Below the pieces are notes generated by a model. The model was not told the DNA's origin, did no database searches, and saw only the letters and a list, made by a program, of their open reading frames with translations. From Anas platyrhynchos (Eukaryota; Chordata; Aves; Anseriformes; Anatidae): a DNA stretch of 64,000 nt. The DNA lies in NCBI RefSeq assembly GCF_047663525.1, contig NC_092591.1, forward strand, positions 28,429,001 through 28,493,000. Reading direction: 5' to 3'. Positions 48,001 to 58,439 of the stretch are shown one piece after another; within the stretch, counting starts at the first letter, position 1; the number at the start of each line of letters is the position of its first letter. The position numbers were made by a program, and so were the translations under genes.

Positions 48001-51000
48001 CACCAGTGGTGGCTGAGGTGACGTGTCGCCTTGCCCACGGCCCAGCTTTGTCTGCTCTGTGCTGACCTCATGGGAGGAGAACTCAGAAGCTGCTGCACTC
48101 AGGAATGAGCAAAATTGATATTGCCAGAGACGTGTGATGAAGACTCTTCCATGGAACCACCCAGGGCTGTAAGATGGAAAAGGTTGATGCTGCTTGGGTT
48201 GGAAACCTAAAGCCTCAACATCGCTTGCACAAGTTGAAGGGGTGAGGGCAGTAGCATATTGCAGTGATAGTAAGCCAGCTTTTTTTTTCTTTATTTCTGA
48301 GAGACCACTGATCACACATCGTTCTTCTCGAAACAGCACTTTTGTTGCTTCTGAAAACCTCCATCAGGCACTCTGGTGCTTGGCAGGTGTCCAGCAGCCG
48401 GCCTTCACTTCCCAGGACGCATTAATGCCTTCCCATCACCCCCAGCCCCTGCGGGGCCCCCTTGTCCCATGTGCGCCCCAGCCTGCTGCCCACTTGGGAG
48501 AAAACTGCTTTGTCCCACCTCAGGCAGTCCCCACAGCTTTAGCTGCTGGCCTGGCCTTTCCAAAAAACTCTCCCTGGGGGTTTGTCTTGCTTGTTTTTCC
48601 CTCTCCTCATGCCTTCAAGCAAGGAGCTGTTGTCGCATCCCTGCTTGGTCAGCTTCAGGCAAGGCCCCCCACCTGTTGGCTGGGTTTTGTTGATGCCAGA
48701 TGCCACCAAAGACCCCTTGATAAGCATCAGGAGGTGCCACTCGTGCCTTTTTCCCCTTTTGGTCGCAGTAAGCAGCAGCTCGCTGTGAGGATGTCAGTGT
48801 CACCGGCGGTGAGCGTGAGCGCCGTCAGGTTTTGTGAAGAGGGACATCCTGCTGGGTCAGCTCACCCCATTGTGCTGTGCTTCCCTTGCATCTGGCTTCC
48901 TCCCTCCTGCCTCCCACTAAATATAGCCAGGGGCATTGTGCAAGCGCCGGGCGGTGAGAAGCGCTGTCCCCTCGCCTGGGACAGAAGGGTCCTAGCAGTC
49001 ATGTTGTGCTGGTGGCGCTTCCCTTGCCAAGTGGGGTGGCTTTTGTTTTAAAAAGGGAAGGCTTGGGAGATGAAGTTGACCTTTCCTGAGCTTGCAATAT
49101 CCGTTAAGGGGGGTTAAACATGTCGGGGTTATTATCGTGTATCGGGTTTTTAGAGGAGGGTTTAGCTTGGCTTAGCTCTGCTCTTACAGAAGTTGGTTGT
49201 GTCATCCGTGCCCGTTAAACTTTACACATAAATTATCAGATGATTGCTTAAAAGCTACAAAGATAAGAAAAACCTTGGGCACCATGGGCACATAAAAAGC
49301 AGTTTTGATCTTGTTTGTACTTTAGTTCTGATCTAAGAGCTGACTGGCTGATTAATAACTATAAACATGTTTAGACTCCTAGCAAAATAAAACACTTCAT
49401 TGAAGGGATGTCTCTCTCAAGCACTGGGAAGATTTGCTATATTGCTGTTAGCTTTGAGATGCTTATATATTTATAAGCATAAATATAAAATACCGTCTTA
49501 TTCAGATTGTTGTTTTTTTTTCTCACTTTGGATTAAAAATGACTGCGGTCTTGCCTGATGTTGAAGTATTTATTTGATTATTGTTTGCACACATCAAGCC
49601 ACTTTGTTACAGAAAGTGGAATTCACTTAAAAAATAGTAGACCCACAATACTTGAGAATGTTAGTTAACTAAAAATACACAAAACGTACAAGATACATGA
49701 GGAGAAAGCTGTGTTTTTTGGAAAAGGAGACAGTGTTACCGAGCTGGTAGCATTGCGTGGCTCTGGAAGGAAAGCATGGCTGTGTACCTCAGCTAAGCGC
49801 TTGGTTCCTGAGTGAAAATGGACTTTCATTCCTCCTATTTCTGCACTCTCCCTGCCTGGTTTCCAAGCCTTGAGCTAGTTGGGAAGCAACTTGACTGTGC
49901 AAATTTAATAAATTGAAATAAAAAAAAAATCTCTATGGAAGAACCTTTGACAAACAAAGGCTAGATTATATTAACTGGGATGCTTAAGCAGCACTTTTTC
50001 CTTCGTTTTGTGGCTTGTCTGTCTCTGAAACATTAGCAGGATAAATATTTGTCTGATGTTTAATCTAAACAAGCCATATGCCTTATTGTTTGTTTAAAAA
50101 GATATGTTAACTAATCATTTTTTATCTCCTCTGCTTAAATACTTAAAGTAGGGTGTCATGGGAACTCCAATAATGCAGCTTTCAGGACGCTGTAAAGCCT
50201 TTGTCTTCCTTGCTACACCCTCTTCCTATCATTGATCGTGCTCTGTGTGTTTCCTGTGATTTTGGGGGGTGGCTGCTTTTTCAAGTTTCAGTATTACTAC
50301 CTTCAAGTGCTTTGAGGCCCAACTGGTCTAAGTTGTGTGATTTGCATCGGTGCCGGACCAGCCATGAGGTCTTGGCTAGCGCAGAGGGAACTCCTGTGGG
50401 CAAATTCACCCCAAATGAGCTTACTGATGCTGATAATGTTTATTTTAACGGGAGAAACAATAACAGTGGCCTGAAATAGGGTCTGAACTCAGGTAGCTGT
50501 GGACCACTTCAACCAGCCCATCTTGGTTCATGCCTGAGGACCCCATTGTCAGCAGAAGAGTAGCAGAGCAGAAAGCAGGGTGAGATGCGGTGGCTTTTTC
50601 TGCTGCTGCCACGTCAGCCACCTCTGTTGCTCTCAGGACTTAATTATGCACACCTGTAATTAGCTATGGAGCCAGCATGCCTGGTCCAGTGGTGGGATGC
50701 TTCTTCAGGAGGCTCTGCAGTAACGTCTTTGCCTCTCACTCTCCCTTGCAGGAATCTACATCCTGATTGCGGTCGGTGCTGTCATGATGTTCGTGGGCTT
50801 CCTGGGATGCTACGGCGCTATCCAGGAGTCTCAGTGCCTTCTGGGAACGGTAAGGGGCTCAGCACCATGAGGGCACGCAGCCACTGAACCACCTTTTCCT
50901 TACCTAACATCCCCTACAGCTTCCCCTTTTGGTCTTGGGTTTGGGGCCACCTGTGGGGAGGGAGTTCAATGTTTGTATGGAGTCATCTAATATTTTTACC

Positions 51001-54000
51001 TGTTAGGGCTAGGAAACAGCAAAGATTTCCCACAATATCTTAGCGAGGGTGTCGAGGTAAATCTTGGGAAAACCATTACTGAAGCACTACAGGCATCCTT
51101 GATGGCAGGCAGCAGCTTGGGATTCCTGGCACGGGATGAGCTTAATTGCACAAGCTGCAGGCACACCAAAAGCCTTGGCCTTGGGGGCGAGGGAGACCCA
51201 GTTATTTGTAGCAAGTTCTCACACGTGGTTTGGGTTTAAACCAGATGCCAGGCTCCGTAACCATCACCAGGCTCTGCCAGTCTCAGGGAGAAGCTGGCTG
51301 GAAGTGGCCCCGTTCATGAGCCACCACGTGGGTGTCCTCATTCTGCAGCCCTTGGGATAACCCTGTTTCAAGGCTTTCTGTGATTTTTTTTTTTGATTTT
51401 GATTTTTCCTATCCTCCCTCCCATAGTAGAATTGTTTGCAGAAGAGGAGAGTGCTGGCACGTACATATCTGCTCTCGGGCTGTTATTGAGGCATGTCAGA
51501 GCTTTTGGCATGTTGTGCTTGAGAAGGCAAGAAATTGCACCCAAAAAAAAAATAAATTGAAGGGATTAAAAAAATACATAAAATTTGGAGGGACTTTCCA
51601 GCACTTGGCTTCATTGAGCTGGAAGACTGTGGTCTGGTGACCAGTGGGTGTGGACTCAGTTGGGACGAAGGGAACTGAAGCTTCTTGCTCTGTAGATTGC
51701 TTCACCTCTGGTTCCTTCTTTTTCCACATTGGCAAGAAGGAGGGGGGCTCTCATCAGCTTTAGTAAAGTACTTTGGAACATCGTTGGGTGAGAGCTGTGG
51801 CAAGAGTTTGCAGGCATTACCATTGCTGCCGGAAATAAAAGGAGTGTGCAAATCTGACAGTGGTAGTTGTAGCAAGGTCTGACAGCTTTGGATTGTTGTT
51901 TTTCTTTTTGTTGGCATGAGCTATTACAGACCCTGAATTACCCCTCGTTCCCTCTTGAAGTTGGAAAGAGGATTAAGAAGGCAGATGGTGATGGTACAAG
52001 GTACCTGCAGCTCGGCAGGGGAACCGGCTGCTTCGGCTGCAGTTAGCAGCTCTAGCTGCTGCGTGCTGCCTGTCTTTGCTCACAACTTGGCTTGCCAAGG
52101 GGAGGCTGGAGGTGCCTCCTGATGATGCTTTCTGCTGGCTAAGGCTCCCTCCGGGCTCCAAGGACATTTCTAGGCAGCATCCTTAGGGTGCTCCCCAGGA
52201 GTGACCAGGAACACCTCCACACACCTGCCCAAGAACAGCTCCGTGTTCCCATGGTGTAAAGCTGCATCTTCAGCATTTTACAGCTAGCTTGCAGAAGCTT
52301 ACCTGCAGAAAGCTGGATCTCCAAATCTGGGGTGAACAAGCCAACCCTCACTAGAGGGTAACCACTGCAAGAGTGAGCCCTAGTGCTTAACCAGAGAATT
52401 ACAGTGGCCTTGTGCTTGTGGTTTAGGGTGATGTGGGTCCCAGTCTTACCATGGGAGTTCCTGGGAAACCAGCGACAGATAAGTGTTTGAATAGGAGTTG
52501 GTTGTTCTAGGACAAAGATGTTTGAAGTCCTTTCCTGCAGGTAGGTCGGAGGTCCTGTTCCTGTTGTGCAGATATCCCTTTGCTTTTCTTAAGAGTAAGG
52601 CTGGCTTATAGCATCGATCTGGAAACTCCTGTTTGCCCTGTTGTGGAAGAAAAGGTCCTGAATGTGTCTGAAGCAGGCACTACCCAGAATGTGGGGCTGC
52701 GTTTCCTACCTCATACTGTGATTTTATGCCATCTCCTGGCTACTTTCACCTCTTTTACTTATTTCCATGGGGCTTTTCTTAGGAAGAAGCCACTGAGTGT
52801 GATGTGGTTGCAGAGGTAATGTGGGCTGTGTGGAATGTACCTGCCTGTGTCTTTCTACTTGGCTATGATGTATGGTCTCTACAGCATCCCATGTCCAGTC
52901 TATTGGACCTCCCATCACGTTACTGGGATATGAACAGAAAGATGGAGGAAGGCTTGGAGTGGTGGCAGGGAGAAGGAGGAGTGTTGGGGTTGTGCTAACA
53001 GGGTGAGGCTGTGGGAAAACATCACTGCTAGTATTTATGCAAAAAACTGCAGTAGCCTTGCAGGGCTGAGAATGCCAAGAGAGCTGGCCATAAATCATAC
53101 CCTGCAGCTCCTCAGCAGCCGAAATGTGCTTTTAACCCTGTGCTGGCAACTCCTTGTCCTGGGAGCATCTGTTGCAGAGCAGGAAGCTAGGCTGGATATT
53201 CCTGCAGCCGTATCAGGAGGGGAAATTTGTTTGGTGGTGTGCAAGGCATCCTCATGCCTGCAGGTCCCTGTGTGGAAGAGGGCTCTGATTGTCCCTTCTT
53301 GGCTGTACCAGTAGGAAGTTTGGGCACAGGGTGGCATCTGATGAGTTGTAGGAAAATGTGCTTGAGCAACGTGTGTGTGTGAGAGACCTTCCTCTGATCT
53401 CCCCTATCAGAAGTGCTGCTCCGCACCCATACCTACCTTATCGCTTCTTTTTCCTGTAGCCAAGTATACTAAGCATCCCTTTCCCGATTTGTCTCCACAG
53501 TTCTTCACTTGCCTGGTGATCCTGTTTGCGTGCGAAGTTGCGGCTGGAATTTGGGGATTTGTCAACAAAGACCAAGTAAGGCGACCCTACAACTTGTGGT
53601 GTGGGGCTGGGAGGCTGGGGTGGGAGCACAGTGGGATCCCTCTGCTCTTACAGTCCCAGACTGAGTCCCAGGAGCTGGGGTTTGCTACGTGACCTGGGCA
53701 GGTCACTTAACTACTCTTGGCTCGGCTGCTAACCTTTAAATGTGAGCACTTGATGGGAATGGCTGCCCCATGCGGTATGTGGTGCGATGTCTGGGATAAA
53801 AATAACCCTATCTGGCTCAGGTCTCCTCCTTGCTGCCAAATGCAGAAGGAGTGGATTTATGTGTGAAGTTGAGGAGGAAAAGCCACCTGCATGCCTGAGG
53901 TGCCAAGGAGCAAAGCACAGACCTGGCCGTGTGGGAAGGAGGTGTCACTGAGTACGCGGGCTGAAACTGGCAGCTTTGCACCTCTCTTCCCGCTGCCTTC

Positions 54001-57000
54001 CCTACGTTTGCTCTCACATTTGCAAGGTTTGGTCCAAAAACCACCAAGCTGTCTGTGTGTGGAAACCAGGGCCATCCTGTGGCAAGCAGAGGGCTGGGTG
54101 TCCACCACTTGCTCAGTGCAGGTTTGGGGAGAGAAGGGGATTTACTTCTGCTCACAGCTATGTTAGGCTTGGTGGTAGAGTAGCAAATGTGTTTACAATG
54201 AAATGTAAGGCAGCTGTGGAAGTAGGTGGTGGCCGGCTCAGCTTTCACTTGCATTTAGGACACAGATGACCAGCTCGGCTGTGAATGGAAACACCCTTGT
54301 AGTGATTCACGGGAGAGCATGACTTCACCAGCATAAACTCTTCCGTGGCTAACCGTATTACTATGCAAGCAGGGTGCTGTTCCCTAGCAACTTCAGCGAG
54401 CTAATTAACCTTTGCAGATGTTAGTTTGTGAATCCTGAGGAGCCCAAGATGTGCGATTGAAATGACAGAAAAATGAAGGCTGGGTAAGGAGGGAGCCTGT
54501 GGCTGTTGCTCTCTGTGCCAGGGAGAAGGCACCTGGATATCAGAGCATAAAGCAGAGAAGTGTAGGATTTGCCAATGTGAAAGGAATGACCTCAGCCACC
54601 TAAAATTAATTTTGCACTTCGAAATGAATGGTAGCAATTAGTTGGCTCTGTCTGCATTTTCAGCTGCAATGAATGGGCTGTTTGGACGTCACTGCTAGCA
54701 AGGCAAGCGGCTTGCTACTCCCCCAGCGTGGCTGAGGGCATCTCAGGAGCACTAGGGGCTGGGAGGGAAGTGCTGGGTGCTCCCAGCCACACTGTGTCAC
54801 TCTCAGGGGACACCCAGTGGATAAAGTGGGAAGCCCCCTTGGGTTTACAGCCCTGGCCAATAGTCTGGGGGGACAGTCATCTCCCAATGGAGAAGGCAAA
54901 GGATTTTGTTCCACAAAATTGCAGGCACTCTTTCTGTGATCCCACCTTGTCAGAGCTGCTTTAGATACAGAGTGAAAGGCGAGAAGTACGTTTTTTTTTT
55001 TTTTTTTTTCTTTTTTTTTTTCCCCTTTACCAGAATCAAATGGTTTGCTCACAGGGCATTGCCCTCCAAAGCAAACTTTTTTGAGCATGGAGAAATGTTG
55101 GGATAATTGATTGAAATCATGCTCCTTTTTGCTGCAGTCTCATTTTTCGTGTGCTAATCCAGTGTGCACTGCCAAGAGCAGATGTTCTGGAAAGCGATTT
55201 CCATTTCATACTTGTTCATATTTTTCCTTTGCTTCTTTCACATGTCCTCCTTTCATCTCCCTTGAAAATTATTGGAGAGTGTCAGAAGCCACAGGGTCAG
55301 TTTCTCTGAAAATTAGGGGTTTGGTTTTTTGTTTTTGTTTTTTTTTTTTTTGGTTGGTTGGTTGGGTGTTGTTTTTTTTTTCATCGTGGAGCGTCAACTC
55401 CCTGTGGGCGTCTGTGGTCTACCAGGCCAGGTGGCAGAGCTGGGGTATGGATGTGACTTCTCATTTACAGGATGGAGGTGTCCTGCTCCATGCAGAGACC
55501 CAGCAGGACTTTGCCACCCATCCAAAAGCATCAAAACCTCCAGCTGCAAATGAGCCACATAACTAGACTTCAGTGTGTAATCTCTCCCACATTCTTCCTG
55601 TCCCTTCTTAGCCAGACAGGTTGAGGTGCCCGTATCTACTGATATCCACCCTTTGCTTGTTTGGTTTCCATGCCTTTGGTAGTTAAGAACAAGCCGTTTC
55701 TGAGTTCCTGGCAGTGATAACAATCCACACAGCTTGAAGACTGTCTCAGAGCTCATGGTTCAACCTCTGTGGCTTGGCTGTCTTTGCATGCTACAGAGAG
55801 CTCGCAGAGCACTGAAACAAATTTGGTTGCAACCTTCTGGCTGGTGAATGAGGTTCTTAATGTTTGCTTTTTGTAACATGCTGTGGCTGGAGGGACTTGA
55901 ACCCCGTGAAAGACAAGCCTTTCTCCGCTCACCTGGGTGAATTAGCAGCGTCTGAACCTGTTTAAAACTTCTTGTTTACCTGCAAGTACCATTTGAGGGA
56001 ACCATCCCTGTTCAGGCACATCCACTGGATGGGTTTCCTTATGCTCCCCTGGCTGAAAGAGACTTTTTGCGGTCTTTCCTAGATAGCCAAAGATGTGAAG
56101 CAGTTCTATGACCAAGCGTTCCAGCAGGCGCTCATGGCAGATTCGGACGCGAACAACGGGAAGGCCGTAGTGAAGACCTTTCATGAAACGGTGAGATGTC
56201 AGAGGTCTCGCTGCATGCTCTGTTTGGGCCACACATGCTCAGCCCAAGCTGGTGAATGGGGTCTGCAGTGCCTCGAATTGCACGTGGTTAACTTCTGCAT
56301 GGGGTTTGTCGGGGTGTTAACTTCCATATGGGGTGAGCGGCGAGGAGCAGCTGCTGCTGTGTTTCGGATGCTCCTCACCAGAGGAAGAGAAATTAAGTTG
56401 TCCTGGGGTGGGAAGTGAAGACAGTACTGAATACGTAATGCTTAGGAATGAACTGGGTGCTGAAATTTTGCTGCTTGTCTTCTGAGCACTGTGCCAAAAT
56501 TCTCCTTGACACAAGAATTTTGTGCAGCCAGAGGAAATTGAGAATGTGGGAGGAAGGAGAAGGAAGCCGGGTCAGGAAAACAAATAGGAAAATCAAGGTC
56601 TAAAGAATATAATGCTTCATTTAGGTCTTAGCCTGTTAGAGGTAGCTCTTCTTAGGGGTCAGGTAAAAGAGTTCCACCCTCTTAAATATTTTGTCCTTAG
56701 CACTGTGCTAGGAAGTCTGGGCTGAGCTCTAATGAAGTTGTTTTCGATCCACCTCAGCACTCCAGATTAAGTAAAACTCAGTGAAAGACAAATGCTGCTC
56801 TGAGGAATAATTAGAGATCTCTGCTCAGCAGGAGGCAAATCTCTGGAGGGAATCGTGTTTGTTCTCCTCCAGGATGCCAGGCCTGATGTGTCTGGGATCA
56901 GTGCTGGAAGCAGCTGCATTGCATGTGAAGAAAAAAAAATAAAATTAGAAAATTGTTTCTTCCCCCTCCCCTTCTTTTTCCCCATCCAAGGTGCCTCTTT

Positions 57001-57977
57001 AGTTTTAGGTGGCTTTTGGAGGTGTTTAATGGCAGGGAGAGCATTGCAAAAGAGCATGTGCTGTCTGCTAACCTGTTGGTTTGTTGTTGTTTTTTTTTTC
57101 CTCTTTGTAGCTGGATTGCTGTGGTCCTGATACTGCAATAGGAGTAATCCCTGCGCTGTGGAGAGAGGACCTCTGCCCAAAGGCCTTACAGAAAGTCTTG
57201 GTTCAGGTAGGCTTGGCTGCTCTTCCCCTGGCACATCTTCTGCGAGGGAGCTTGGCTGCCAGGGAACTTTGGGGATTTATTCAGGGTTTGGGTACCAGGC
57301 AGAGATTTCATGTATCTGGGGGTTGTGTAGAGGGCTGTCAGAGGTTCGTGTCAATGCTCCCCTTGCTGTTCCTGCTTGAGGGGCTTACAGAGGGCTGATG
57401 TCCAGTGGGAATTCCTACAGCCAAGGCCTGGCATAAGCCTGGAAGCATGAGTAGGACTTGGGGGAAAGCAGGAACCTTGGACCTCCCTTTTTGTATGCCC
57501 AAGGGGGTAAGGGAGGAAAGCAGATCTGTGACCACAGTGTTTCTGTGCTTCAGAACTTGAGCTGCCACAAAAAGATTGACGAGCTCTTCTCCGGGAAGCT
57601 GTACCTGATCGGTATTGCAGCCATCGTGGTCGCCGTGATCATGGTAAGCATTGCAACAGGAAGGAATTTGCTATCCAGGACTTACTGGTATCGGTGATCT
57701 TAGGTCAAAATGGCCTGATCCCTGAAAAAAAAAAAAATAGCAGCAATGATGTATCATCTCTGCTTTTATCTCTGGCATGAGAGTGCTTATGTGGAGAGGA
57801 GGCTGGGGGAAGACCAGAGGCTGTGAGGTTGTCCTAATCCCTAGCTTGAAGGAGGGGGGAGCTCCCACGTCATACAGGTCAGCACCTCACCAGTGGCCTT
57901 GTGTCTCCTGACAGATCTTCGAAATGATCCTGAGCATGGTGCTGTGCTGTGGCATAAGGAACAGCTCCGTCTACTGA
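29922..57977 (+). CDS. CD81: CD81 tetraspanin (TAPA-1, TSPAN28), complete, eight exons
   Basis: Gene-level entry. Joined exons are 29922-29987, 39880-39994, 50752-50849, 53501-53575, 56083-56190, 57111-57206, 57554-57643 and 57915-57977. They total 711 bp, giving 236 residues, the same length as human CD81. All borders are GT-AG and in phase. The start has a strong Kozak context (CACCATGG). The protein has four TM helices, juxtamembrane cysteines usable for palmitoylation (C6, C9, the GCYG and ESQC cysteines, the final CC), and a large loop at about residues 113-202 with C157, C158, C176 and C190. Most of the protein is nearly identical to human as recalled, but exon 6 is strikingly different. 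CD81 scaffolds CD19/CD21, EWI-2/EWI-F and integrins at the plasma membrane and acts in B-cell signalling and cell fusion. Identification is secure. Confidence 0.97.
30124..30164 (+). other. G-rich tract with quadruplex potential
   Basis: Runs of G4, G6, G3 and G10 lie at 30124-30127, 30136-30141, 30143-30145 and 30155-30164, about 140 bp after the CD81 exon 1 donor on the coding strand. Intervening loops are 8, 1 and 9 bases. Confidence 0.6.
37464..37492. repeat. T13-A16 homopolymer junction
   Basis: Thirteen T are directly followed by sixteen A. Further A and T runs lie at 37535-37546 and 37588-37601. Confidence 0.92.
38271..38336. repeat. Tandem duplication, 30 bp with period 36
   Basis: Copies at 38271-38300 and 38307-38336 share 28 of 30 bases. 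Each has CTGGGGCAGGA, then CATTAAG and GTGATTATTT. Confidence 0.88.
39599..39790 (-). mobile_element. CR1 LINE, older diverged 3' fragment
   Basis: The + strand reads TCATAGAAAAGCCCAGG, then GGGAAGGGACCTCGGAGATC, CCCAGGGAGGCTGTTCAGTG and TGTAAAACCTTTTCCTCTC. These match reverse-complemented CR1 3' blocks with more divergence than the copy at 14959. The fragment ends about 90 bp before the CD81 exon 2 acceptor. The subfamily is not assigned. Confidence 0.72.
39880..39994 (+). CDS. CD81: CD81 coding exon 2 (TM1 end and small loop)
   Basis: The acceptor TTTCTCCCCAG ends at 39879 and the donor is GTGAGT at 39995. The 115-bp exon encodes residues 23-60 plus one base. It contains [16 protein letters not shown] and [12 protein letters not shown], typical of CD81. 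A diverged CR1 copy ends about 90 bp upstream. Confidence 0.96.
41084..41134 (+). repeat. Poly-A/poly-G purine tract
   Basis: An A18 run (41084-41101) joins a G11 run (41102-41112), then GGAGGGAGGG and GA-rich bases. This makes 51 consecutive purines with quadruplex and triplex potential. Confidence 0.92.
46105..46127 (+). other. Canonical G-quadruplex motif
   Basis: G6-T-G6-T-GGG-A-GGG with single-base loops, continuing as TAGGTGGGAGAG. Such short loops predict a very stable quadruplex. Confidence 0.75.
50752..50849 (+). CDS. CD81: CD81 coding exon 3 (TM2 and inner loop)
   Basis: The acceptor CTCCCTTGCAG ends at 50751 and the donor is GTAAGG at 50850. The 98-bp exon completes the split Gly codon and encodes residues 61-93, with [20 protein letters not shown] and the inner-loop motif ESQCL. 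It appears identical to human as recalled. Confidence 0.97.
50850..53500 (+). other. CD81 intron 3
   Basis: GT-AG intron of 2.65 kb. I see no mobile element or alternative exon with CD81 similarity in it. Confidence 0.75.
53501..53575 (+). CDS. CD81: CD81 coding exon 4 (TM3)
   Basis: The acceptor TCTCCACAG ends at 53500 and the donor is GTAAGG at 53576. The 75-bp exon encodes residues 94-118, [18 protein letters not shown] and then GFVNKDQ, phase 0 at both ends. It covers TM3 and the beginning of the large loop. Confidence 0.97.
53576..56082 (+). other. CD81 intron 4
   Basis: GT-AG intron of 2.5 kb with T-runs at 54991-55021 and a T-rich tract including TTGG repeats at about 55323-55381. 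Nothing else recognised. Confidence 0.75.
56083..56190 (+). CDS. CD81: CD81 coding exon 5 (large loop helices A/B)
   Basis: The acceptor GGTCTTTCCTAG ends at 56082 and the donor is GTGAGA at 56191. The 108-bp exon encodes residues 119-154, [17 protein letters not shown], then MADSDANNG and [10 protein letters not shown]. It is one codon longer than my recollection of the human exon, in the loop around the DANN segment. Confidence 0.96.
56191..57110 (+). other. CD81 intron 5
   Basis: GT-AG intron of 920 bp. I looked for an alternative copy of exon 6 with a CCG motif and saw none. Confidence 0.7.
57111..57206 (+). CDS. CD81: CD81 coding exon 6 (CCG motif, variable head subdomain)
   Basis: The acceptor is a long T-rich tract ending in GTAG at 57110 and the donor is GTAGGC at 57207. 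The 96-bp exon encodes residues 155-186. It starts LDCCG, followed by a segment through [12 protein letters not shown] that differs strongly from the mammalian sequence. C157, C158 and C176 keep the expected spacing. This is the subdomain that contacts protein partners. Confidence 0.94.
57207..57553 (+). other. CD81 intron 6
   Basis: GT-AG intron of 347 bp with no recognised element. The next intron (57644-57914) is 271 bp and also plain. Confidence 0.75.
57554..57643 (+). CDS. CD81: CD81 coding exon 7 (last loop cysteine, TM4)
   Basis: The acceptor TGTGCTTCAG ends at 57553 and the donor is GTAAGC at 57644. The 90-bp exon encodes residues 187-216. It opens N-L-S-C, a possible N-glycosylation sequon directly before C190, then [19 protein letters not shown] and the rest of TM4. 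Confidence 0.96.
57915..57977 (+). CDS. CD81: CD81 coding exon 8 (TM4 end and cytosolic tail)
   Basis: The acceptor CTCCTGACAG ends at 57914. The exon encodes [20 protein letters not shown] and TGA at 57975-57977. The CC pair is a likely palmitoylation site and the conserved SSVY end is the short cytosolic tail of CD81. Confidence 0.97.
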   Translation: MFEMILSMVLCCGIRNSSVY

Positions 57978-58190
57978 GACATGAGAGCCGGTGAGGGGAA
58001 GGGGGGAGCAGGGCGGACGGCGCTGGAGGGGACCCCAAGTGCCACCAAGTGACCAGGAGACATTTCAACAAAAGACAAAGAAACCTATGTATATAAATAC
58101 TTCCAATATTACCATACAGTACTTATCATTTTTCTTTTGAAGTACTTTTTTTTTTTTTTTAATAAATAAAACTTTCCCATATCCTTGTGG
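57978..58190 (+). other. CD81: CD81 proximal 3' UTR
   Basis: About 210 bp from the stop codon to the expected cleavage zone after the tandem AATAAA hexamers. It ends in a T-rich stretch. Confidence 0.65.
58161..58170 (+). terminator. CD81: CD81 proximal polyadenylation signal (overlapping AATAAA pair)
   Basis: AATAAATAAA gives two overlapping AATAAA hexamers about 185 bp after the stop, followed by GT-rich CTTGTGGCTGAGTT. This is the best candidate for the main CD81 mRNA end. Confidence 0.75.
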
Positions 58191-58393
58191 CTGAGTTAGT
58201 TACACATCAGTTTTGTGTGATAGGGAAAGCTGCTGTAGCAGGAGATCCAGTCCTTCCTCCCCTTTCCCCACCCCAAAAAATCAGAAATATTGTTGGTGGA
58301 GGATGTACAGAGGGGAAGGCTGCAGCCTGTTCTCAAAAATCTTTGCATTGGTTTTTACTCTTTTTCAGCACGGACTGTTGTTTTTTTTTTTTT

Positions 58394-58439
58394 AATATAC
58401 ATATATATATTATTATATATATATATATATATATATAAT
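58394..58439. repeat. (TA)n dinucleotide repeat
   Basis: A long TA-rich microsatellite with an uninterrupted run of about 22 bases, preceded by a T-run at 58381-58394. It is likely polymorphic. Confidence 0.92.

Larger units (their letters stand above)
39995..50751 (+). other. CD81 intron 2, 10.8 kb
   Basis: The intron holds two G-quadruplex-prone tracts (41102-41123 and 46105-46127), a G10 run at 45930-45939 and a palindromic E2F-like site at 43600-43611. Bases 49060-50160 are AT-rich and almost free of reading frames. Some long chance frames exist but have no recognisable domain. Confidence 0.75.

Noticed and set aside
48194..49051. 285-codon open frame on the plus strand
   Set aside because: Intronic, no domain, no plausible splice context or Kozak start; composition reflects GC-rich intron sequence.
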